Shown: positions 15,413 to 22,753 of the stretch, one piece after another
How the letters are laid out: every line of letters begins with the position of its first letter
Numbering within the stretch: position 1 is the stretch's first letter
From: Chloroflexota bacterium
GTDB taxonomy: Bacteria; Chloroflexota; Anaerolineae; Aggregatilineales; Phototrophicaceae
DNA: 40,643 bases
Direction: 5' to 3'
Assembly (NCBI GenBank): GCA_013388735.1
Contig: JACAES010000125.1
Location: 1-40,643 of the forward strand
Made by a program: the position numbers and the translations under genes
The notes under the pieces: model-generated
Database searches by the model: none
What the model was told of the DNA's origin: nothing
The model's input: only the letters and a program-made list of their open reading frames with translations

Positions 15413-16891
15413 TTATCCGGCGGCGGGTTTATGTTCGCCGGGAACAGAGCCGTTTCCGTTATGGCCGTTTGTGCCGCTGCCGTTGTGGCCGTTCAGGTGA
15501 TGCCGCTCCCATTTGTGGGGGTCGGCGTTCAGGCGGTGCGGCGCGGCGTGGCGGTGGTGCAGGCGGTCGAAATTCTCCGGCTTGATGGCTTCCGACTCGC
15601 CGGCCAGCAGCCCGGACACGCCCGCCTGCCCGGTTTCGTCGCGGTGGACGGCCAGGCGGTCGAGGTGGTCAACGGCGTGGGGGTCGTAGTCCGGCGGCTC
15701 GTTGTAGGTGGTGATGTAGCCCTCATAGTTGCGGAGGACGACCCTGCCGGGCGACTGGCTGATGAGGTACTGCGGCATGACGGGGATTTTGCCGCCGCCG
15801 CCGGGCGCATCCACGACGTAGGTTGGCACGGCGTAACCGCTGGTGTGGCCGCGCAGGCCTTCGATGATTTCGATGCCTTTGGCGACGGTGGTGCGGAAAT
15901 GCCCCGCCCCTTTGACCAGATCGCACTGGTAGAGGTAGTAGGGGCGGACGCGATTTTTCACCAGCTTATGCACCAATTCGCGCTGGATATTCACGCTGTC
16001 GTTGATGCCGGCCAGCAGCACGCTCTGGTTGCCGAGCGGGATGCCGGCGTCGGCCAGTTTCGCCAGGGCGCGGCTGAGTTCCGGCGTGATCTCTTTGGGG
16101 TGATTGACGTGGATATTCAGCCACAGGGGATGATAGCGGCGCAGCATATCGCAGAAGGTATCGGTGATACGCTGCGGCAGAAAAACCGGCACGCGGCTGC
16201 CGATACGAATGATCTCGATGTGTTCGATGGCGCGCAGCTGCGACAGGATGTACTCCAGCGTGCGCGGGTTGAGGGTGAGCGGGTCGCCGCCAGAGAGCAG
16301 CACGTCGCGCACCTGGGGCGTCTGACGCAGGTAATCCAACTGGGCTTCAAAATCGGTCTTGCTGAAGTTCTGATGCGGGCTGCCGACGATACGGCTGCGG
16401 GTACAGTAGCGGCAGTAGCTGGCGCATTGGGTCGTGACCAGCATCAGCACCCGGTCAGGATAACGATGCACGAGGCCGGGGACGGGGCTGTGTTTGTCTT
16501 CTGCCAGGCTGTCCACCATCATGCCGTCGAAGGCGCGCAGTTCGCGCCCCAGGGGGATGACCTGCCGCCGCACCGGGCAAAGCGGGTCGTGGGGGTCTAT
16601 GAGGCCGGCGAAATAGGGGGTGATGTCCACGCGGAATTTATCGTCGGCGGTAAGGCCCTCGATTTCTTCCGGCGTTAAATCAATCAACTGCGCCAGCTCC
16701 TCGACCGTGTTCAGTCGGTGTGTGAGCTGCCAGTGCCAATCATCCCATTGTTCGTCCGGCACAGCGGCCCAGAGGGCGGGGCGGGGCGTGCGTTGGAGCG
16801 GCTTGACGCGGGTGGTCAGAGAGGGAGGTTCGTCGTCAAGCCCGGAGGGAGGTTCTTCGACTTCTTCCTTTTGCGGCTGTTTGGGATACAT
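15413..16891 (-). CDS. kamA: KamA family radical SAM lysine 2,3-aminomutase
   Basis: 492 residues. The radical-SAM cluster CASYCRYC gives cysteines 156, 160 and 163. The two aspartates that hold the lysine substrate in clostridial KamA are present: D324 in QCDLVKGAGHFR and D361 in VVDAPGGGGK, 37 residues apart as in the reference enzyme. The PLP lysine is K368. These residues favour lysine over glutamate 2,3-aminomutase. The product should be L-beta-lysine, used as an osmolyte, for EF-P modification or in conjugates. Both ends are extended: an acidic Pro-rich N-terminus and a C-terminal tail of about 60 residues rich in His, Asn and Gly. Start ATG 16891 has GAGGAG upstream. Confidence 0.93.
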   Translation of the reverse strand: MYPKQPQKEEVEEPPSGLDDEPPSLTTRVKPLQRTPRPALWAAVPDEQWDDWHWQLTHRLNTVEELAQLIDLTPEEIEGLTADDKFRVDITPYFAGLIDPHDPLCPVRRQVIPLGRELRAFDGMMVDSLAEDKHSPVPGLVHRYPDRVLMLVTTQCASYCRYCTRSRIVGSPHQNFSKTDFEAQLDYLRQTPQVRDVLLSGGDPLTLNPRTLEYILSQLRAIEHIEIIRIGSRVPVFLPQRITDTFCDMLRRYHPLWLNIHVNHPKEITPELSRALAKLADAGIPLGNQSVLLAGINDSVNIQRELVHKLVKNRVRPYYLYQCDLVKGAGHFRTTVAKGIEIIEGLRGHTSGYAVPTYVVDAPGGGGKIPVMPQYLISQSPGRVVLRNYEGYITTYNEPPDYDPHAVDHLDRLAVHRDETGQAGVSGLLAGESEAIKPENFDRLHHRHAAPHRLNADPHKWERHHLNGHNGSGTNGHNGNGSVPGEHKPAAG

Positions 16892-16918
16892 GGTGAAACT
16901 CCTCGAATCAGGAAATAA

Positions 16919-16940
16919 AAAAACCGTTATAACGGTTTTT
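16919..16940 (-). promoter_or_regulatory. Palindrome in the kamA leader, attenuator-like
   Basis: A perfect palindrome, AAAAACCGTT-AT-AACGGTTTTT, lies 28 bases upstream of the kamA start. On the minus strand it is followed by further Us, the shape of an intrinsic terminator placed between promoter and gene. The stem is short and AT-rich at the base, so it may equally be a protein-binding site. Confidence 0.45.
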
Positions 16941-16988
16941 AGGCCGGATGGTCGCGCATGTGGTTTTTGAGATGACTCTCTGCCATTT

Positions 16989-17016
16989 ATTATAGCTCTG
17001 ATGCGGAGCGCGTCAA
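16989..17016 (-). promoter_or_regulatory. Sigma-70 type promoter of kamA
   Basis: Read on the minus strand: TTGACG (17016-17011), 16 bases, TATAAT (16994-16989). The -35 box overlaps the 10-bp target duplication of the MITE-like element that begins at 17022, so insertion occurred directly at the promoter edge. Confidence 0.7.
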
Positions 17017-17021
17017 GAGAT

Positions 17022-17248
17022 CAGGGTAATCGCTTCAAACTGTAATTTCGCGTCACGTTAACCCCTATCCCCCCACCCCCCTTTCCCCGTATACGGAGAA
17101 AGGGGGAGTAAGAGTCTTTTTAAGCCCCCTCCTTGAATTCGGCGAGCCGAATGGGGACGCCTGTCCGCTGAGGGGAGGCGGTTTGGGGATGGGGTCAAAA
17201 GGCAAAAGTCTGCTGACTGAGACGAAGTATCTTCAAGTGATTGCCCTG
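17022..17248 (+). mobile_element. MITE-like repeat, family A copy 2, with 10-bp target duplication
   Basis: A 227-bp element with ends CAGGGTAATCGCTTCAA and, as complement of the right end, CAGGGCAATCACTTGAA (14 of 17 identical). It is flanked by perfect direct repeats GTCAAGAGAT at 17012-17021 and 17249-17258, the signature of transposition. The interior shares with copy 3 the TTTCGCGTCACGTTAACCC start and the AAAGGGGGAGTAAGAGT stretch. It carries no ORF, so it must have been moved by a transposase supplied elsewhere. It separates the kamA promoter from the epimerase gene. Confidence 0.88.
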
Positions 17249-17337
17249 GTCAAGAGATCAGATTTGTGGCGGCGGGGCACGCGGCGTGCCAAAATCATGG
17301 GCAGGAGATACTTAATCTTAATCAGGAAGGATCAGCG

Positions 17338-18330
17338 ATGACCACAGCAGCACGGCTTTTGATTACCGGCGCGACCGGCAAAGTCGGGCAGGCGTTCCTG
17401 CGCCGCTTTTTTGACGAACCGCGCTTTGAACGCTTCACCGTCCGCGCGCTGGTGCATAACCGCCCGCTGGCAGCCCATGACCGGCTGGAAGTCGAACGCG
17501 GCACGATTGCCGACCGGGAAACCGTGAACCGAGTCATGGAAGGGGTGACACACGTCCTGCATCTGGCGACCGTCAAGGAGACGCCGACCGAAGTGATGGA
17601 CGTGGCCGTCAAGGGCATGTTCTGGCTGCTGGAGGCGTGCCGGGAAAGCCCGACCTTCCGGCAGTTCATCCTGCTGGGGGGCGATAACGCGGTCGGCCAT
17701 TTTGTGTACCCGCATCCTATCCCGGTGACGGAGACACAGCGCCACACGCCGTACAAAGGGTGTTACGCGCTGTCGAAAGTGCTGGAAGAAGTGATGCTGG
17801 AGCAGTATTACATCCAGTACGACCTGAACGGCTGCTGTCTGCGCGCGCCGTGGATTATGGAAAAGGATGATTTTAAGTACCAGCTTTCGTTCGGCGAGGA
17901 CGTGTTCGGCGCCCCGCGCTGGCGCGATCTGGTGGGGGCGGAGCAGGCCGACACATACGTCAGAACCGGGGCCGTTCCGGTCATGCTCGACCCGGATGGA
18001 AATCCGGTCAAGCGGAATTTCGTCCATGTGGAAGACCTGGTATCGGCCATCCTGCGCGCGATTGACCACCCCAAAGCCCGCCAGCAGACCTTTAACATCT
18101 GCATGGACGAGCCGGTAGACTACCGGGAACTGGGCGATTATCTGGCGCAGTCGCGCGGGCTGCCGACGGTGGACATCATCACCGAATACCACGCGACCTG
18201 GCTGGACAACACCAAAGCCAAGTTCCTGCTGGGGTGGCGACCGGTCTATGATCTAAAGCGCATGACCGACGAAGCCTGGGCGTACCAACGGGCGGCGGAC
18301 GACCCACGCATCATCTGGTATCCGGGCTGA
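17338..18330 (+). CDS. NAD-dependent epimerase/dehydratase (extended SDR)
   Basis: 330 residues from ATG 17338 with AGGAAGGA upstream. The Rossmann motif is LLITGATGKVGQAFL at residues 7-21. An HLATVKE strand end is near residue 80, and the catalytic YxxxK is present as YALSK near residue 142. FVHVEDLVSAI and FNIC in the second half match the substrate-binding part of extended SDRs such as UDP-sugar epimerases. The sequence does not identify the substrate. It stands alone, transcribed away from kamA, and meets the DUF420-like gene tail to tail with eight bases between the stops. Confidence 0.9.
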   Translation: MTTAARLLITGATGKVGQAFLRRFFDEPRFERFTVRALVHNRPLAAHDRLEVERGTIADRETVNRVMEGVTHVLHLATVKETPTEVMDVAVKGMFWLLEACRESPTFRQFILLGGDNAVGHFVYPHPIPVTETQRHTPYKGCYALSKVLEEVMLEQYYIQYDLNGCCLRAPWIMEKDDFKYQLSFGEDVFGAPRWRDLVGAEQADTYVRTGAVPVMLDPDGNPVKRNFVHVEDLVSAILRAIDHPKARQQTFNICMDEPVDYRELGDYLAQSRGLPTVDIITEYHATWLDNTKAKFLLGWRPVYDLKRMTDEAWAYQRAADDPRIIWYPG

Positions 18331-18338
18331 GCAGCGCG

Positions 18339-18932
18339 TTAACTTTCCGGCGTGACGGCAGGCGTGGTTTCCGGCGCGGCCTCGGTGACGGCGGGCGTGG
18401 CCTCCGGCACGGTGGCCGCTTCTGACGGGGATGCCGCATAGAAGCTGACATAGGTCGCCACGCCCAACACAACCGTCAGCAGCCACAGCCCCAGGACGGC
18501 CCGCATGACAGGTTTGGCGCTTTTGAACCAGTAGCGGGTGACTTCGCGCTCGCCACGTTTGCGGGCGGCGGCCACCTGAGTATCCTCGCGCCACATGCGG
18601 TAGACGGTGTAGGTGGCGAGAAGCTGCGCCGCGCCGCCGAACAGCAGGTGCAGGGTGGGCAGGAAGATGGCCGGCTGGCCGAGCGATCCCGGCAGCCCCG
18701 GCAGCACGCCGTTGAGATAAGAAACCGCCATCAAAAAGATGATGAGCAGCCAGTTTACGAATGTGACGGCGTTCATCAGATACTGGTGGTGGGGGCGATG
18801 TTTACCCTGGCGGGCGAAAACGAAGCCGATGAGCATGGCCGGGGCGATGAACAGCACATAGGCCACTAGAGACAGGTCGGACAGCAGGCTGGCATTTGTG
18901 CCAAGAAAACCGGGCTGGAGTCGCAAATCCAT
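18339..18932 (-). CDS. DUF420-like polytopic membrane protein
   Basis: 197 residues from ATG 18932 (GGGAGA upstream; an in-frame TTG nine bases earlier is less likely). Four or five transmembrane helices are visible. The loop ARQGKHRPHHQYLM between helices 1 and 2, with several histidines, and the histidine in PTLHLLFGG resemble DUF420 proteins, some of which (CtaM) support haem-copper oxidase assembly. The C-terminus is an outward Ala/Pro/Thr/Glu tail. No oxidase gene is nearby, so a role in respiration is only suggested by family. Confidence 0.65.
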   Translation of the reverse strand: MDLRLQPGFLGTNASLLSDLSLVAYVLFIAPAMLIGFVFARQGKHRPHHQYLMNAVTFVNWLLIIFLMAVSYLNGVLPGLPGSLGQPAIFLPTLHLLFGGAAQLLATYTVYRMWREDTQVAAARKRGEREVTRYWFKSAKPVMRAVLGLWLLTVVLGVATYVSFYAASPSEAATVPEATPAVTEAAPETTPAVTPES

Positions 18933-19009
18933 AAAAACCAATCTCCCTGTCTGGAAAATGATCTAAACGCATACAGGATGAATTGTAGGCGAAAATCGTA
19001 TTTCGCAAA

Positions 19010-19157
19010 TTCAGTAGATTACGAAATGATGTGTATCACCCGTTGTTCAACCAATCACCCCCACCCAACCTCCCCCGAATTCGGGGGAGGAGTCGCGCTC
19101 TGCGCGGCGGAGGGGGTCAAAAAAGATAATACACAAATGAATCCGTGATCTACTGAA
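19010..19157 (+). mobile_element. Family C MITE-like element (single copy)
   Basis: A 148-bp AT-flanked, GC-cored element. Left TTCAGTAGATTACG (19010-19023) and the complement of the right end TTCAGTAGATCACG (19144-19157) match at 13 of 14 positions, with weaker TGTGTAT similarity further in. The core contains CTCCCCCGAATTCGGGGGAG and ends in GGAGGGGGTC, as in family A. No clear target duplication. It fills the gap between the DUF420-like gene and the DUF3352 gene. Confidence 0.6.
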
Positions 19158-19206
19158 GTTGCAGCGCGCCAGAGAGCTTTAACCGCCAAGTGCGCCAAGA
19201 GGGATG

Positions 19207-19233
19207 ATGGGCGGGCCGTTAAAACCCGCCCAT
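19207..19233 (-). terminator. Terminator-like hairpin after the DUF3352 gene
   Basis: ATGGGCGGG at 19207-19215 pairs perfectly with CCCGCCCAT at 19225-19233, 14 bases beyond the stop. The same GGGCGGG/CCCGCCC design follows the DsbA-like gene at 9515. No U-run outside the loop. Confidence 0.5.
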
Positions 19234-19247
19234 GACGGCAGTTGACG

Positions 19248-21047
19248 TTATTCGGCCAGGGTGAGGACGAGGCGGACGCGTGCGCCGCTGTCCAAATTTT
19301 CGGTGCTGATGGTGGCGCTGGTCATGAAGGTATTGAGGAAAGCGAGCACGGCCTGTGTCCTCTCGGCCTGTTCCTGCTGCTGCCGCTGGAGTTCTTCCCG
19401 GCGGCGCTGTTCTTCAGCCGGCGACAGGGTTGCCACCGCCTCGCTTTCCAGGCCGGCGACAATTTCATCAAACACGTTCTGGATAGATGGGCCGAGGATC
19501 ACCAGCGTGGTGATGGTGAAGACCGAACTGAAGCCGTTCGAGTCCATGTACCAGACGGACGAAGCATTGGGCAGCAGATAGCGGGCGGCCTGGTTGAAGG
19601 CGGGGGCGCTGTCCAGCCCTGGCGCGCCTTCCAGGATGGCCGCTGCCGCCTTGCGGGTGGCGATGACAAACACGCGGTCATTGGCGCCGATCACCACGTC
19701 CAGCGGGAGCGCCATATCCGGCGCCATTTCCGCTTTGGCGCTGAGGACGGTCACATCCACGCCGGCGATCTGCTCCTGAGAGACGGTGACATCTTCTTCC
19801 TGCTGGGTGAACTGCGCCAGCGCCTTGCCGAGCGCGGCGGACAGCGCCTGGGCTTTGGCGGCGTCGGTGGCTTCGACTACCAGGCCGACTTCCACCGGTA
19901 GCGTATCGACGAGGGAGGGCTGGCCGGCCATTGTCTGCTGTATCGCCTGCTGGATGGTATCGTTATTGATGGTGACGAACACGGCGAAATCGCCGTTCAG
20001 CCAGCTTAAAATATCCTCCTCCAGTTCCAGACCGGTGAAGCCGCGCACGGCAAATTCGATCTGCTGGAGGTTCTTCTCGAACTCCTCAGCATTGGGCGCA
20101 CTGACACGGGCGAGGCCGATCACGGCGTCGTAGAGGGCGCGTGGATTAGCGGCATGGGTGACGAGCGAGGCGTCCGCCGGGATACTGGCGGCAAAGGCCG
20201 GGTCAACCGGGGTCAGCCCGCCCAGGTTGAAGCCCAGGCTTTCCAGCGAGGTTTCGCCGGCCATCGAAACGGCGTCAATGACCAGCGAACGCCCGTCGAG
20301 GATGGTCAGGCCGATGCCCTGCGTGCCGACAAATCCGGCGGCCATTTCGGCGTCGGGGGTGGCGCGGGCGATGGCGGCGGCATCCATGTAAATGACGGCA
20401 TTGTAGCGGTCGGCGGGCAGCAGCGCCATCGTATCGGCGAAGGCCGGATACTGGTTGAGGCGCGCCTCGCGGGTGAGCAGCATGGCGCGCAGGTCGCCGA
20501 CGCCGAGCAGCATCACGTCATCGGCGATGAGCAGGCCGCCTTCTTCGGGCGCTTCGGCGTCCATCGTATAAAAGGTGTAGGCGCTGTCGGTGATTTCGCC
20601 GTAGGTCGAATTGGTGCGGTCGAGCAGGTATTTCCAGAAGGCTGCCGCCGCTGCGCGGTCGGTGATCTGCGCGGCGATCACAACTTCCTGTAACGAGTCC
20701 GACATATCTTCCAGCGAGAGGAAACCAATGGCGACGGTGTCACCCAGCCAGGGACGAACGGCGGCGTCAAAATCCGCCGCGCCGGTTTCGGCGACCAGCA
20801 AGTTCAGCGCCGACCGAAGCGAAAAACCGGGCGGGACGACGCCTTCCGGCAGTTTTCGCAGGATGCCGGCCAGCACCGCGTCCAGTTCCTCGATATAAGC
20901 GTCGTCGGTGCGCATGGCGGCAAACAGGGGCGACTGCGGCGGGTAGTAGGCCGCCAGGGCGGTCAGTTCCGACTGCGGGGTCGCCAGCGCGGGGACAGCG
21001 CCCAGTGCCAGCACGGCCAACAGGCAGACCACGATCAGTTTTCGCAT
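19248..21047 (-). CDS. Exported DUF3352 family protein
   Basis: 599 residues from ATG 21047, which has a perfect AAGGAGG eight bases upstream; the ATG at 21065 lies before this site and is not used. A signal peptide (MRKLIVVCLLAVLALGAVPALA) precedes the mature protein. The rest is alternating alpha/beta: YYPPQSPLFAAMRTDD near the mature N-terminus, WLGDTVAIGF, and FAVFVTIN in the middle, typical of DUF3352 proteins. A charged Gln/Glu/Arg coiled-coil segment lies near the C-terminus (EEQRRREELQRQQQEQAER). Function of DUF3352 is unknown. It stands alone on the minus strand. Confidence 0.85.
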   Translation of the reverse strand: MRKLIVVCLLAVLALGAVPALATPQSELTALAAYYPPQSPLFAAMRTDDAYIEELDAVLAGILRKLPEGVVPPGFSLRSALNLLVAETGAADFDAAVRPWLGDTVAIGFLSLEDMSDSLQEVVIAAQITDRAAAAAFWKYLLDRTNSTYGEITDSAYTFYTMDAEAPEEGGLLIADDVMLLGVGDLRAMLLTREARLNQYPAFADTMALLPADRYNAVIYMDAAAIARATPDAEMAAGFVGTQGIGLTILDGRSLVIDAVSMAGETSLESLGFNLGGLTPVDPAFAASIPADASLVTHAANPRALYDAVIGLARVSAPNAEEFEKNLQQIEFAVRGFTGLELEEDILSWLNGDFAVFVTINNDTIQQAIQQTMAGQPSLVDTLPVEVGLVVEATDAAKAQALSAALGKALAQFTQQEEDVTVSQEQIAGVDVTVLSAKAEMAPDMALPLDVVIGANDRVFVIATRKAAAAILEGAPGLDSAPAFNQAARYLLPNASSVWYMDSNGFSSVFTITTLVILGPSIQNVFDEIVAGLESEAVATLSPAEEQRRREELQRQQQEQAERTQAVLAFLNTFMTSATISTENLDSGARVRLVLTLAE

Positions 21048-21180
21048 CCAATTCCTCCTTACCATTAACGTTATGTAGTCGGGGAAATAAATCCCCTAAA
21101 GGAATTATACGTAGATCAATGCTAATGCGTTGCGCGTTGTGTTGAAGATGCAGTTAAGAGAGGGGCAGTGGTTAGAGCGT

Positions 21181-21414
21181 GTTATGCCCTTCTGCGCTGC
21201 CGGTTTGCCCTCACCCCCTCGCGCTCAGGGGACGTTCGTCCCCATTCGGCTCGCCCGCTCCCAACCGCCACTTGGTGGCTGGGCGAGGGGGAGGAAAACC
21301 GAAAAGCCGCAGCCTTCGCCCCTCTGCCGGTGCCGAAGGCACGTTCGGGAGAGGGGATGGGGGTGAGGGCGAAAAGCGGTTTCATCGCCCTGCTGGGGTG
21401 GCAAAGCGCATAAC
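21181..21414 (+). mobile_element. Dispersed repeat family B, copy 1
   Basis: 234 bp with ends GTTATGC and GCATAAC. Inside the ends are CTTCTGCGCTGCCGG (left) and CGCCCTGCTGGGGTGGCAA (right), and a central palindrome CCCCTCTGCCGGTGCCGAAGG...CGGGAGAGGGG that can form a long hairpin. It also contains the 36-bp module shared with family A (complement of GCGAGCCGAATGGGGACG). No ORF of its own and no clear target duplication. It occupies the intergenic space upstream of the DUF3352 gene. Confidence 0.7.
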
Positions 21415-21448
21415 AGCCTTTAGAGTTTTCGGTCGCCGGTTTGCAGCG

Positions 21449-21470
21449 GGGGCGGGACATGTCTCGCCCC
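21449..21470 (-). terminator. Hairpin after the secreted 334-aa protein gene
   Basis: GGGGCGGGAC at 21449-21458 pairs with GTCTCGCCCC at 21461-21470 (one G-T), about 60 bases after the stop. No U-run. Confidence 0.35.
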
Positions 21471-21530
21471 TCCTCGACGCGGATTAAATCCAGCAGGCAG
21501 ACGGTGTTTGTCCATTTTGCTATGCATGGT

Positions 21531-22535
21531 TTAACCCCCTGTCGCTAGCGGCTCAATGACGATGAGCAGATGCGTTTCGCCTTCGCGCACGGCGTAGTCG
21601 CGCACGGTGATGACCGTTTTGCCGGAGGCGCTGCGAGGCGCAAAATCCAGGGCGGTAGTCTGCATGGCGTCGGCGGTGGCGCTCAGGCGGGCGATCAAGC
21701 GGTCGCCCTGGAACATAAAAACGGCCAGGTCTACGTCCGCACCGGCCAGGACGCTGACGCTCATACGGTAGCGAACACCCGGCGCGATGCTGAGGCTGAG
21801 GACTTCGGTCGTCAGTTCGCGGTTGAGCGTGATAGTCTGCGGGCCGGCGTCCAGCGAAAGCGGCTCGATCTCCCGCAGCAAAACCGTCACCGGGCCGGAA
21901 AGACCGTTCGAGGGCGGATACAGCAGGACGGTATGCGGGCCGTCCTCGCGTATCAGCAGGCGCGGCAGCACCGGGTCTACATCCGAATAGGCATAGGCGA
22001 TCTGGTCGCCGGTGGGGTCCAGCACGTCCATGCGGGTATCCATCTGGCCGCCGCTGCTGGCGCTGAGGGTGAACAACTGGTCGCGCCGTCCCTCAAGCAT
22101 AAAATAAAGCGGCTGGTCGCGCATTTCGACGGTGACGGGCTGGCCGGGCAAAAGCGCCTGAACCGCTTCCTGGGCGAACTGCAGCCGGTAGCTGCCGCCG
22201 GTTTCGCCATAGTTGACGACCTTGATGGTGTAGTCGCCGTCGGCATACACGATAAACACCAGCGACGCGCCGTTCTGGCCGTTGCCATAGCCGATATTCA
22301 TCAAAAAACCCTGAGCGTTATACAGTTCAAGCTGCGCGTCCGGCAGCGTGGAGGCCAGTTCAAACCGCAGAATATCCCGCGCGCGGGCAGTAAAACGATA
22401 GCCGGCGGACGTGCCTACCCCGGCCAGCAGTTGACCCTCGACGGTATCGCCGACAGCGATGGCCGTTTGAGCGGCGGCTGTGGCAGTGAAGCAGAACAGG
22501 ACGGCCAGGCTCATCAAGAGGCGAGAAAGAAACAC
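21531..22535 (-). CDS. Secreted beta-rich protein with PPC-like repeats
   Basis: 334 residues if started at GTG 22535, which has AAAGGAA eight to ten bases upstream and puts the signal peptide (LLMSLAVLFCFTATAAAQ) at the very N-terminus; an ATG at 22583 would add 16 residues. The mature protein contains three similar beta modules: GYRFTARARDILRFEL...GDYTIKVVNYGETGGSYRLQ, then PLYFMLEGRRDQLFTL, then YRMSVSVLAGADVDLAVF. The pattern resembles pre-peptidase C-terminal (PPC) domains, which help secreted enzymes fold or bind surfaces. No enzyme domain is attached. The role is unknown. Confidence 0.72.
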   Translation of the reverse strand: MFLSRLLMSLAVLFCFTATAAAQTAIAVGDTVEGQLLAGVGTSAGYRFTARARDILRFELASTLPDAQLELYNAQGFLMNIGYGNGQNGASLVFIVYADGDYTIKVVNYGETGGSYRLQFAQEAVQALLPGQPVTVEMRDQPLYFMLEGRRDQLFTLSASSGGQMDTRMDVLDPTGDQIAYAYSDVDPVLPRLLIREDGPHTVLLYPPSNGLSGPVTVLLREIEPLSLDAGPQTITLNRELTTEVLSLSIAPGVRYRMSVSVLAGADVDLAVFMFQGDRLIARLSATADAMQTTALDFAPRSASGKTVITVRDYAVREGETHLLIVIEPLATGG

Positions 22536-22753
22536 GGGCAAATTTCCTTTGCTATTCTGCCGTTGCAGTGGAACGGAGATCATTTATATTCTACACCACA
22601 CCGCCGGATGTTAGAAAATCCGAACCGACACGGCGCGCGCGTTAACAAAATCGGACAAAAACTTTTTCGCGGGGCGTTTCAAACTATGTTACTCTAAACT
22701 GGAGATAATGGATCAATCGAGAGGCGCTGCCGCAGACGCCTTTAGCTTGCTCA

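Noticed and set aside
15431..16678. Plus-strand open frame of 415 codons opposite kamA
   Set aside because: KamA on the other strand has complete radical-SAM, PLP and substrate motifs, plus promoter and ribosome site. The antisense frame has no recognisable domain.
16939..16986. 15-codon reading frame with three histidines ahead of the kamA palindrome, possible leader peptide
   Set aside because: Its ATG begins only two bases after the -10 box, so it would be upstream of or at the transcription start; no ribosome site.
21181..21414. Short plus- and minus-strand frames running through the family B repeat as genes
   Set aside because: They follow the repeat, occur in several frames with Arg/Gly/Ser-rich products and have no ribosome sites.
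21171..21424. Target duplication for family B copy 1 (TTAGAG on both sides)
   Set aside because: The two TTAGAG copies are at different distances from the element ends, so they do not form a proper target duplication.
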